From assembly GCA_944389415.1 (NCBI GenBank), contig CALXMF010000003.1:124001-188000 (forward strand): a stretch of 64,000 nt of DNA, given 5' to 3'. Positions 8,253-16,839 of this stretch are shown here, piece after piece. Made by a program: the position numbers and the translations under genes. This stretch comes from an uncultured Spirochaetota bacterium (GTDB lineage Bacteria > Spirochaetota > Spirochaetia > Treponematales > Treponemataceae). Every line of letters begins with the position of its first letter. The stretch's first letter is position 1. Below the pieces are notes generated by a model, which did not search any database, was not told the DNA's origin, and was given only the letters and a program-made list of their open reading frames with translations.

Positions 8253-9008
8253 CTAAAACGCGCCGTCGGCGCCGTCAACGGCAATAACCGCGCCGCTGGT
8301 AAAACTCGCTTCGTCAGACGCCAGAAACAGGGCGGCGTTGGCAACTTATTCCGGTTCGCCAAATCGCTGCATGGGGTTGCTGCCGGTGATGCGCTTCTCG
8401 TGTTCCCGTGCGTCCGCTTCCGACAGGTTTGTCACATTCCAGATTTCCGTGCGGATGGGTCCGGGCGCAATGGCATTGACGCGCACGCCGTCAGCCGCCA
8501 GATCGAGCGCCCAGCAGCGGGTAAAGTTTTCTACCGCAGATTTTGCCCCGATATACAGGGAAAGATTGTAATTGCGGTGCGTTACGCCGATAGTGGAAAG
8601 GTTTATCATAGTGCCTTTTGTCGCAATCAGCAGCGGCAGCGACTGAATGGTCATGTCCACCAGAGAGCGGACGTCAAGGCTGAACGCCGTGTCGTAGTCT
8701 GCAAGCGTTACCTCTTTAATGGACTGTACGGGACACCAGCCTGCGTTATTTACCAGAATGTCGAGCCGTCCGCCGAACCGTTCCTTTACCGTGTCGATGA
8801 CGCGGGCAACGGTTTCCGTTTTTGTTAAATCACCCGCCACATACGAAATGCGGCTGTTTTGTGCGGCAGTTTCTTCGAGCTTGGACTCCCTTCTGCCCAC
8901 GATTAAGACCATCGCGCCTTCGCGGGCGAACCGTTCCGCAATGGCGCGTCCGATACCGGTTCCGCCGCCGGTAACTACCGCTGTTTTATTTTTCAGCTTT
9001 AATGCCAC
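8253..9008 (-). pseudogene. SDR family oxidoreductase with an in-frame stop codon
   Basis: A classical short-chain dehydrogenase. The N terminus has TGGGTGIGRAIAERF (NAD(P)-binding), then NNAGWCPVQS, the active-site YIGAKSAVENF (YxxxK) and IAPGPIRTEIWNV. The frame stops at a TAA at 8346-8348 after RFGEPE, but the same frame continues with VANAALFLASDEASFTSG and VDGADGAF, exactly the family's C terminus, to a TAG at 8253. A single GAA to TAA change would explain it. The truncated form lacks the last beta strand and the dimer-forming C terminus (about 30 residues), so activity is doubtful. The full-length protein would be 250 residues. Confidence 0.8.
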
Positions 9009-9039
9009 AGCATGTACCTCCGTAGTTTTTGCTGGCTAT

Positions 9040-9070
9040 ACTGTAGCACTGTCGGCAAAAAAAAGTACAA
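9040..9070 (-). promoter_or_regulatory. Putative promoter of the SDR/flavodoxin/ADH/DUF362/permease unit
   Basis: On the minus strand TTGTAC (9070-9065) and TACAGT (9045-9040) are 19 bases apart, the same spacing as at 3212 and 12014. Sequence resemblance to those two sites is limited to the ATTGTAC core. It lies about 30 bases before the SDR start, whose ribosome site is GGAGG. Confidence 0.3.
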
Positions 9071-9470
9071 TGCCGATTGTGCAGCCTGCTCTGCGTCCGG
9101 CGCATACCGGGCTTGCCGCAGTGCAGTAAACTGCCTGCTCCAAGCTGCCAAGTTTAGGGCGCAGCGCTAAACGTGCATGAGAAAAGCCGCAAGTTTTAAG
9201 GCTAAGTCTCAAACGCGGCAGCTTGCGCAGCGGGCGTAAGACCGCGAAGCAAGCCCGTGTACATATAGGCGGCGGCGTTCTCCGGCATGTATAGGCGCAA
9301 CACGGACGCAGCAGAAGAAATGCCGGCATAAGACTGTACCGCCTTATTGTTCTCCTATAGGATTTTGCTGGTATGCTGGTTTTGGGAGATTTTGCCGCCG
9401 CTCGGTGAAGTGGAAAAGTGCAGGCTCCTGTAGTATACTGATTATACGTGAAATTGAGGATCGATGCTGT
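9071..9470. other. Gene-free intergenic stretch with dyad-rich sequence
   Basis: About 400 bases without a convincing gene. It holds imperfect hairpins: GTTTAG and CTAAAC around 9152-9172, and GCCGC near 9187 pairing with GCGGC near 9216. The short repeated GCTTGC/TTGCGC elements look like an intergenic repeat family, but no second full copy was found in the window. Its right end is AT-richer and includes TATACT-like sequence near 9434-9447, possibly the promoter of the methyltransferase remnant. Confidence 0.4.
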
Positions 9471-9989
9471 ATGAATGGATTTCTGCTGTTGGCGCCGTTT
9501 TTTCTTATACGATTCGGCTTTTTGACGCTGCTGCGCAAACAGGCTGTGCGGCGCGCCGCTCGTTTCGCGCCGGTACGGGCAAAGAAGTAATTGCCTATTG
9601 GATTTACCAGATTTCAACTGTTGGGATACTTCTTTATCCGTTTTTTCTGCATATAACCGCGGACTTTTCAATCCTTTTTTATGCCGGGATGCTTTTCTAT
9701 GTCATCGGCTTAACGGCATTGTTCATTACAATCATACACTTTTCGTTTCCGGACGATAGAGGGCTGAATACAAAAGGCTTGTATCGCGTTTCGCGCAATC
9801 CAATGTATGTATCGTATTTTTTTGTTTTGTAGGAATGGCATTGCTTACTCAATCCGCTGTGCTCTTTTGCCGGTTGTCATATTTCAGATTTCTGCTCATT
9901 GGATTATACGTGCGGAAGAACGGGAGTGTATAAAAAAATTCGGTATAGCCTATGAACAGTATATGAAAAAGACGCGGCGGTATCTGTAA
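9471..9989 (+). pseudogene. Isoprenylcysteine methyltransferase-like membrane protein with three frameshifts
   Basis: Four partial frames assemble into one protein of the isoprenylcysteine/phospholipid methyltransferase (ICMT/PEMT) type. They are MNGFLLLAPFFLIRFGFL up to APVRAKK; then VIAYWIYQISTVGILLYPF through RVSRNPMYVSYFF; then VGMALLTQSAVLF; then PVVIFQISAHWIIRAEERE through YMKKTRRYL. The RNPMY and H-W..AEE..KKFG.AYEQY motifs are diagnostic of the C-terminal SAM- and substrate-binding part. The joins require one extra base each at the G-run 9577-9579, the T-run 9817-9823 and the T-run 9865-9868. Three independent one-base losses make real function unlikely unless the assembly is wrong. 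Confidence 0.7.
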
Positions 9990-10092
9990 TCACAGCGGTT
10001 CAGCTCTTGTGCCCGGCGCCGGAACTTGCCGCAGGCGTGCCGTTTCGCGGTAAACCGCACACAAAATATCGGCCCCGAAAAGCGAGGAAGCA

Positions 10093-10359
10093 ATGAAATT
10101 CACCGGATTTTTGATACTTGCGCTGTTCTATGCGGTGTACATCGGCAAGATGCTGCTGCAAAGAAGAAAAGGCATACAGACAGACCAAATGGCAAAGGGC
10201 AAAAAGAAAACAAACGTTTTCCGTATTGAGTTGGCTCTGAAAGTTGCCGCCTATGCTGTGGTTATTGAGGAGATACTGAGCTTGCTTCTGGTTCCGCCGC
10301 GCCTGCCGCGAGTGGTTATTGCCGCCGGCGCTGGCAACGTCTGTGAATCTGTGCTATAG
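10093..10359 (+). pseudogene. N-terminal fragment of a second isoprenylcysteine methyltransferase-like gene
   Basis: The frame begins MKFTGFLILALFYAVYIGKM, continues LLQRRKGIQTDQMAKGKK and VFRIELALKVAAYAVVIEEILSLL, and then turns into unrelated proline/valine-rich residues before a stop at 10357. The first 75 or so residues match the start of ICMT-like proteins (KGxxTDQxAKGKK is characteristic). The catalytic C-terminal two-thirds are missing. A GAGGAAG ribosome site precedes the ATG. The break lies about 60 bases before the kinase-like gene, suggesting a rearrangement joined the two. It is not the missing part of 9471-9989, because both keep their N termini. Confidence 0.6.
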
Positions 10360-10390
10360 TTTTTGCAGTACAGGTTGAAAGAGACAAGAC

Positions 10391-10927
10391 ATGAAAAAGC
10401 TGTTTCTTATCGGCGGCGCTATGGGAGTGGGAAAAAGCACCGTGAGCCGGATATTAAAACAAACGCTGCCTGCCAGCGTATTCCTTGACGGAGACTGGTG
10501 CTGGGATTCGCATCCGTTTCAGGTGACGGCTGAGACAAAAGAAATGGTCTTGCGCAATATCTGCGCGGTGCTGCAAAACTTTCTTTCGTGTTCCGCGTAT
10601 AAGCATGTGATTTTTTGCTGGGTTATGCACGAGCAGTCCATTATCGACACGATTGTTTCGCATCTGGACACTTCCGGCTGCCGCATTATCGCTGTGTCGC
10701 TTGTCTGCTCGGAGCAGGAACTAAAGGCGCGCCTGCGGCAGGATGCGGCGGCCGGTATCCGCACGCCCGACGTGATTGCGCGGAGCATAGCGCGGCTGCC
10801 GCTGTACGAGAACCTGCATACGATAAAAGTGTCCGTTTCAGGAAAAAGCGCGGCAGCAACCGCGGCAGAGATTTCCGCGCTGCAGGGGAGGGCACCGCGT
10901 CAGCTTGTAGCAGAAGTGCTGCTTTGA
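10391..10927 (+). CDS. P-loop kinase-like ATPase (AAA_18/AAA_33 type)
   Basis: A 178-residue P-loop protein with Walker A GGAMGVGKSTV near residue 8. It then has FLDGDWCWDSHPFQVT (a GDW acidic motif as in small-molecule kinases), IFCWVMHEQSIID and a C-terminal LxxR lid-like region (ARLRQDAAAGIRTPDVIARS). It resembles small nucleoside/shikimate-type kinases; the substrate is unknown. A paralogue lies at 22202-22696, and a fragment of its 3' end at 2800-2911. Its 3' end overlaps the convergent LysR gene by 28 bases, and the last residues (APRQLVAEVLL) differ from the paralogue, suggesting the junction has been rearranged. Confidence 0.75.
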   Translation: MKKLFLIGGAMGVGKSTVSRILKQTLPASVFLDGDWCWDSHPFQVTAETKEMVLRNICAVLQNFLSCSAYKHVIFCWVMHEQSIIDTIVSHLDTSGCRIIAVSLVCSEQELKARLRQDAAAGIRTPDVIARSIARLPLYENLHTIKVSVSGKSAAATAAEISALQGRAPRQLVAEVLL

Positions 10928-11775
10928 GCCATCGTGCGGATTTGTGAAAACAGCGGTTCAAGCTCCCGCCGCGCGTCTTTTCTGCACACACACCAGTACC
11001 GCACGTCTGTTTCTGCATCCTGCAACGGAACGGACACTTTGTTTTTGGGCACCGGCGTGTCTTTGTATGAGATATTTGTCATAAACGACGGCAGATCCGC
11101 GGCCATAACGATTTGACGCAGAACAGACAGCTGCTTTTGTTCAAGAAAGTTCGCGTCAGGGATTTTCTCTCTGCATAACGGAAACCAGAATCCAATGTCG
11201 CGGTGAATTAAAATGTTTTCTCCGCGTAAATCGCTGAGCTTAAGCGACTTGCGCCGTGCCAGCCGGTGTTTTTTAGGCAGCAGCACGCTGAGTTTTTCGC
11301 GAAACAAAAACTGGCTGCAATAGGCGTCTTCTTTTACATCATGATTCAGCACAATAAGCCGGTAGGTGCCGTCGTCAAGGCCGCTGAAAAGCGGTTCTTC
11401 GGTTTCCTGCAAGTCGGCGGTGATATGAACTCCCATATAGATTTGCGCGATTACGGGCGTAAGCTCGTGTATGGGCATGGGCGCAACTGCCCCTAAAGAA
11501 AATGTGCGGTTTTTCTGCCATGCCGTGCGGACTTCGCGCTGCATGGCGTCGTGCGCCTGCATAATGCGCTTGGCGTGTTCCGCCGCAAGCATGCCGAACT
11601 CGTTGAGCGCGATGCGGTTTTTACCGCGGGAGAACAGCGGAACTTCAAGCTCGTCTTCAAGTTTCTGCATGGAGCGGCTGATTGCCGGCTGCGATGTGTG
11701 CAGCTCTTCGGCAACACGGGAAAGCGTGCCGTATTCGGCAAAAGCTGCAAGCTGGCGCAGGATATAGGTTTCCAT
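10900..11775 (-). CDS. LysR-type transcriptional regulator
   Basis: A 291-residue LysR regulator. The N-terminal winged helix-turn-helix covers residues 1-60 (LAAFAEYGTLSRVAEELHTSQPAISRSMQKLEDELEVPLFSR). The effector-binding domain follows (FSLGAVAPMPIHELTPVI, then LFREKLSVLLPKKHRLA). It is transcribed away from the aldo/keto reductase at 12106, the usual LysR layout, with a 330-base intergenic region. That region carries a box also found upstream of the bicupin at 3294, so it may control both genes. The ligand is unknown. Its 3' end overlaps the kinase-like gene on the other strand. Confidence 0.9.
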   Translation of the reverse strand: METYILRQLAAFAEYGTLSRVAEELHTSQPAISRSMQKLEDELEVPLFSRGKNRIALNEFGMLAAEHAKRIMQAHDAMQREVRTAWQKNRTFSLGAVAPMPIHELTPVIAQIYMGVHITADLQETEEPLFSGLDDGTYRLIVLNHDVKEDAYCSQFLFREKLSVLLPKKHRLARRKSLKLSDLRGENILIHRDIGFWFPLCREKIPDANFLEQKQLSVLRQIVMAADLPSFMTNISYKDTPVPKNKVSVPLQDAETDVRYWCVCRKDARRELEPLFSQIRTMAQSSTSATS

Positions 11776-12105
11776 GCACCGTATTGTATCACAGGCGCGG
11801 CATTTCTAAAAGAGCGCAGGGCGGGGCGCAGTGCATCGGCGTTTACTCTGCATACTGCAGCGTGTGCACTGTATTTGCAGGTCTCTGCGGAATATTTTTG
11901 CGTGTGCACACACGGACTTTTTTCCTTTTTTAGTCTCTGTAATTTGCTTTTCCGGGAAGGGCTGCCTGCATACTTGCTATGCGCACAGCGTATAGCGGTG
12001 TAAAAAAGTTTAATTGTACACGCTGCCTGATGATACGCTAATATCTGCATATACTGCATACCGGCTGGCGCCGCCTGTATGCGGTGCTATGGCACGGAGG
12101 TTTTT
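11776..12105. other. Divergent regulatory region between the LysR and aldo/keto reductase genes
   Basis: No gene is visible in these 330 bases. The part nearest the reductase (11980-12050) holds TATAGCGGTGTAAAAAA and TTAATTGTACAC, closely similar to the region before the bicupin gene. The remainder is alternating GC- and T-rich sequence with GTGTGCAC repeats and no clear hairpin. Confidence 0.45.
12014..12044 (+). promoter_or_regulatory. Putative promoter/operator of the aldo/keto reductase unit
   Basis: TTGTAC (12014-12019) and TAATAT (12039-12044) are 19 bases apart. The upstream box AATTGTACAC matches 3210-3219. The position, about 60 bases before the start codon and beside a divergent LysR gene, fits a LysR-activated promoter. 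Confidence 0.4.
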
Positions 12106-12954
12106 ATGGATTTTGTAGAATTGAATAACGGCATTAAAATGCCGAAAGAAGGGTTCGGCGTGTTTCAGGTTCCGGATGGTCAGCTGACAGAGCAGGCGGT
12201 AACCGACGCGCTTGCCTGCGGTTACCGGCTTATCGACACTGCTTCTGCCTATGGAAACGAAGAAGCAGTAGGGCGCGCGATACGGAAATCGAGCATTGCG
12301 CGTGACGAAATCTTTGTTACGACAAAGCTGTGGGTGCAGGACTCAGGTTATCAGAACACAAAGGCGGCTCTTGCGCTTTCGCTTAAAAAGCTGGGGCTTG
12401 ATTACATCGATCTGTACCTGATCCATCAGCCGGTGGGCGACTATTACGGTTCGTGGCGCGCTATGGAGGAATTGTATAAAGAAGGCAAAATCCGCGCGAT
12501 CGGCGTGTGCAATATGTATCCGCACGTGCTCGCCGATTTATGCCTGCACAACGAGATTATTCCTGCGGTGAATCAGATAGAGCTGCATCCGTTTTTTCAG
12601 CAGGAGAACGCGCTTAAAACAATGAAAGAGTTCGGCGTGCAGCCGGAAGCGTGGGGTCCGTTTGCGGAAGGCAAGCACGGTATTTTTTCTCATCCGGTTT
12701 TAACCGCGATTGCGGAAAAATACGGCAAAACTGCGGCGCAGGTTGCGCTGCGTTGGAACGTGGAACGCGGTGTAGTCGTTATTCCCAAATCAACGCATAA
12801 AGAACGGATGGAAGAAAACCTTGCTGTCTGGGACTTTTCGCTTGATGCGGAGGATATGCGCGAGATTGGCGAGCTGGATATCGGGCACAGTGAGATTGTA
12901 AACCATGCAGACCCTGAATTTGTAAAAATGATCAGCGGCTGGAAAATTCATTAA
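12106..12954 (+). CDS. Aldo/keto reductase
   Basis: An NADPH-dependent aldo/keto reductase of about 282 residues, close to the 2,5-diketo-D-gluconate reductase/YvgN type. Signatures are GFGVFQVPDG, the catalytic Asp in YRLIDTASAYGNEEAVG, Lys in TTKLWVQD and His in DLYLIHQPVGDYYGSWRAMEEL. IGVCNMYPHVLADL and VVIPKSTHKERMEENLAVWDF (cofactor phosphate binding) follow. The start at 12106 has GGAGG 8 bases upstream; the longer ORF start lacks one. It is followed 23 bases later by an exported hydrolase on the same strand and is probably controlled by the divergent LysR. Confidence 0.9.
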   Translation: MDFVELNNGIKMPKEGFGVFQVPDGQLTEQAVTDALACGYRLIDTASAYGNEEAVGRAIRKSSIARDEIFVTTKLWVQDSGYQNTKAALALSLKKLGLDYIDLYLIHQPVGDYYGSWRAMEELYKEGKIRAIGVCNMYPHVLADLCLHNEIIPAVNQIELHPFFQQENALKTMKEFGVQPEAWGPFAEGKHGIFSHPVLTAIAEKYGKTAAQVALRWNVERGVVVIPKSTHKERMEENLAVWDFSLDAEDMREIGELDIGHSEIVNHADPEFVKMISGWKIH

Positions 12955-12977
12955 CAGTTTTTTTAGGAGGTATCAAT

Positions 12978-14054
12978 ATGAAACGGATAGTATACGGCAT
13001 AGTAAGCGCGGTTTTTGCGCTGGGCGTCGTTTCCTGCACTTCCGCGCCTGAACAGCGGCAGGGCGATGTGCTGATGATTGCCGAGCAGGGATTCTTTGCT
13101 TCAGGCGGCACGGTAACGGAACCGGCGCCCGGAACATACGATCCTGCGACAAACTGGCTTGACGCGGAACGGCCTGGCAATACGGCGCACGTGGATCACG
13201 CAAATACGTTTTATCAGATTCCCACAGGCGGCGGCAGTACGCCGATGGTGTTTCTGCACGGATATGGACAGTCGCGTACCGGTTGGGTTTCTGCACCTGA
13301 CGGACGGGAATCGTGGGCGCAGTGGTTTTTGCGGCAGGGGCACCCGATCTTTCTTGTTGACCAGCCGCGCCGCGGTGCTGCCGGTTCAACAGTGCGCATG
13401 ACGGATATGGAGCTTGACGCATGGGGAGATGACGGCAAAAGTTATAAGCCTGGCGATCAGGCGTGGTACACGCATTTTCGTATCGGGCGCGTCGCGCCGG
13501 AACGCTATCCTGGTTCACAGTTTCCTGCCGGCGAAGAAGCGCAGAATCAGTTTTTCAGGCAGATGACGCCGAATACGGGCAATTATGAAGAAGAACTGTT
13601 CGGCGATGTATTGAGCGAGGTGCTTGCCGATGTGCGGCGGATGACCGGAAAGAAATCGATATACGTTACACATTCGCAGGGCGGCCGCGTCGGCTGGCAG
13701 ACGGATGCGGATAATATCGCCGCAATTGTCGCGGTGGAGCCCGGCGGAACGCCTGAGATTGGTTCGGACCTCTACTATAAATTCCTTGAAGCGGATATCC
13801 CGATTATCATGTACTTTGGCGACTACATTGATAACGGGCCTGAGGATATTATGTCAAGCGCGTTCTGGAAAGACGTGCGGGACACAGCGATTGCATTTGC
13901 CGAGGCATATAACCGTGACGGCGGCGATGCCGTAGTTATTGATCTACCCAAAATAGGCATTACCGGAAACAGTCATTTTATGTTTCAGGAATTGAATAAC
14001 GCGGAGATTGCCGCTCATCTGCAGAACTGGCTTTCTGAGCGGGGCTTAGAGTAA
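12978..14054 (+). CDS. Exported alpha/beta hydrolase lipoprotein
   Basis: A 358-residue protein with a signal peptide ending in a lipobox-like LGVVSC, so probably a membrane-anchored periplasmic or surface hydrolase. The alpha/beta hydrolase fold shows in MVFLHGYGQSRTGW (oxyanion region), IFLVDQPRRGAAGST, and the nucleophile elbow VTHSQGGRVGW (H-S-Q-G-G). A late acidic and His region is seen in IMYFGDYIDNGPED and ITGNSHFMFQE. The substrate is not evident; similar secreted hydrolases occur next to reductases and cupins. It has a strong AGGAGG site and follows the aldo/keto reductase closely, so cotranscription is likely. Confidence 0.85.
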   Translation: MKRIVYGIVSAVFALGVVSCTSAPEQRQGDVLMIAEQGFFASGGTVTEPAPGTYDPATNWLDAERPGNTAHVDHANTFYQIPTGGGSTPMVFLHGYGQSRTGWVSAPDGRESWAQWFLRQGHPIFLVDQPRRGAAGSTVRMTDMELDAWGDDGKSYKPGDQAWYTHFRIGRVAPERYPGSQFPAGEEAQNQFFRQMTPNTGNYEEELFGDVLSEVLADVRRMTGKKSIYVTHSQGGRVGWQTDADNIAAIVAVEPGGTPEIGSDLYYKFLEADIPIIMYFGDYIDNGPEDIMSSAFWKDVRDTAIAFAEAYNRDGGDAVVIDLPKIGITGNSHFMFQELNNAEIAAHLQNWLSERGLE

Positions 14055-14226
14055 GGCATGGTATGCTGTTTTCGGCAGTCTGCTGTATGTTTGCATTTTG
14101 CGCAGGCTGTCGGGAAATGCAGGCACAGGGAAGAAAAGAAGATACGGTGTACGTCGGCAGACAGACGGACAATTCATATTCATGGAAATATATAATAATA
14201 GAGATTCAAACTAAGGAGAATGAATC

Positions 14227-14814
14227 ATGAAAAAATTACTGACAGCGCTTCTGGTGTTATGTACCGGCGCAGGCGGCGTTTTCGGGCTTTTTGCCTCGTC
14301 AAATGAACCGGTGAAACTTCCTGAAGACTGGGGCGATGTATTGGTGGTATATTACTCTGCCACGGGCAGTACTGAAAAAATTGCCGGCTATATTGCCGAT
14401 GCAACAGGCGGTGATGTTTTTGAACTTGTGCCTGCAGAGCCCTATACATCCGCTGATTTGAATTGGAGAAACGGGGACAGCCGCGTTTCGATTGAGCATG
14501 AAAATACGGAATTGCAAAACAGCGTGGCGCTTGTTTCTTCCGTGCCCGAAAATTGGGAAAATTACGGTACCGTGTTTATCGGCTATCCCATCTGGTGGGG
14601 TATTGCCGCATGGCCTGTCAACGGCTTTGTAACGGCAAATGATTTTACAGGCAAAAATGTTGTGCCGTTCTGCACTTCGTTAAGCTCCGGGCTTGGAGAC
14701 AGCGGGAGTTTGCTCGCCGAAATGGCAGGGGAGGGCATTTGGTTTGACGGGCGCCGGTTCCGTTCCGGTGCGTCTGAACAGGACGTGCTGGATTGGCTCT
14801 CCGGGCTGAAATAA
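14227..14814 (+). CDS. Exported flavodoxin
   Basis: A 195-residue flavodoxin preceded by an apparent signal sequence or membrane anchor (KKLLTALLVLCTGAGGVFGLF). The FMN phosphate loop is VVYYSATGSTEKIAGYI, with the aromatic FMN-stacking regions IGYPIWWGIAAWPVNGFV and PFCTSLSSGLGDSG following. It probably carries electrons outside the cytoplasmic membrane, or is anchored to it, for the neighbouring reductases. The start at 14227 has AAGGAGAA 7 bases upstream. An ORF start two codons further up is not supported. Confidence 0.88.
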   Translation: MKKLLTALLVLCTGAGGVFGLFASSNEPVKLPEDWGDVLVVYYSATGSTEKIAGYIADATGGDVFELVPAEPYTSADLNWRNGDSRVSIEHENTELQNSVALVSSVPENWENYGTVFIGYPIWWGIAAWPVNGFVTANDFTGKNVVPFCTSLSSGLGDSGSLLAEMAGEGIWFDGRRFRSGASEQDVLDWLSGLK

Positions 14815-15895
<1,081 letters not shown>

Positions 15896-16040
15896 TTTTA
15901 CAAAAGATAAGATTATACGGTTATTTCGTTGCAAGACCAATGAAGGGATCAAAACTGCAAACACACAACAACGCCTCGCTGCATATTCCAGCGGAGCGCC
16001 GTCTGCGCGGCGGTTTTCCCGCAAGCGGATGACATTTCTC

Positions 16041-16090
16041 TTGACAAAACACTTTGTTTGTTATATTAATAATAACAGTGTTATATAACA
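16041..16090 (+). promoter_or_regulatory. Promoter and palindromic operator of the tetR gene
   Basis: TTGACA (16041-16046) and TATTAA (16064-16069) are 17 bases apart. TGTTATATAACA at 16079-16090 is a perfect 12-base palindrome just downstream. It is likely a binding site for the TetR product encoded 22 bases further on, giving autorepression. Confidence 0.55.
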
Positions 16091-16111
16091 TCGTTATACG
16101 GAGACGCCAGG

Positions 16112-16729
16112 ATGGAAGAAAAATCACCGGATACATTGGAAAAAATAAAGCAGGCCGCTATGGAGGAATTTTCGGACAAGGGTTTTCTCGGGGCATCCCT
16201 GCGGCAGATCGTAAAAAAGGCCGGCGTAACAACAGGCGCTTTTTACGGATATTTCTCCAGCAAGGAAGCCCTGTTCGCGTCAATCGTGGAGCCTCATGCC
16301 GCCGCTCTCATGGGAAAGTTTATGGAAGCCCAGACTTCCTTCGCAGAACTGCCGGAAGAACAGCAGCCTGACCACATGGGCGTGGAATCCTCGGACTGCG
16401 TTCACTGGATGGTGGATTATATCTGCCGGCACCGGGAGCCGGTAAAGCTGCTTCTTACCCGTTCGGAGGGTACCAGCTATGAACACTTTGTCCACAATAT
16501 GGTGGAGATTGAAGTAGAATACACAATGAAATACATGGACGTCCTCCGCCGCCTGGGGCGGGACATTCCGGAACTGGACGCACAGATGTGCCATATCATT
16601 GCCAGCGGCATGTTTAACGGGATCTTTGAAATCGTAGTACACGATATGCCGGAAGACCGGGCGCTGCGCTATGTGGATCAGCTGCGTGATTTCTACACAG
16701 CAGGATGGATGAAAATTATGGGGCAGTAA
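16112..16729 (+). CDS. TetR/AcrR family transcriptional repressor
   Basis: A 205-residue TetR regulator. The DNA-binding domain is at residues 10-55 (IKQAAMEEFSDKGFLGASLRQIVKKAGVTTGAFYGYFSSKEALF), followed by a helical ligand domain typical of drug-efflux repressors. It precedes the two ABC exporter genes on the same strand. Palindromes before it (16079-16090) and after it (16753-16768) share the GTTATA/TATAAC half-site pattern, so it probably represses both itself and the exporter operon until a toxic compound binds. Confidence 0.9.
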   Translation: MEEKSPDTLEKIKQAAMEEFSDKGFLGASLRQIVKKAGVTTGAFYGYFSSKEALFASIVEPHAAALMGKFMEAQTSFAELPEEQQPDHMGVESSDCVHWMVDYICRHREPVKLLLTRSEGTSYEHFVHNMVEIEVEYTMKYMDVLRRLGRDIPELDAQMCHIIASGMFNGIFEIVVHDMPEDRALRYVDQLRDFYTAGWMKIMGQ

Positions 16730-16752
16730 TGCCCTATAATTTTTGTTCAGTA

Positions 16753-16768
16753 GTTAGTTATAACTAAC
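16753..16768 (+). promoter_or_regulatory. Perfect 16-bp palindrome upstream of the ABC exporter operon (probable TetR operator)
   Basis: GTTAGTTATAACTAAC is a perfect 16-base palindrome located 72 bases before the TTG start of the first ABC gene and about 25 bases after the tetR stop. It shares GTTAT/ATAAC half-sites with the palindrome upstream of tetR. Confidence 0.55.
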
Positions 16769-16839
16769 ATAATTAGATAATGTAAGAACATAGACATGTT
16801 CTCTTTATTATAAACACAAAGAAAAGGAGGAATTTTTTT

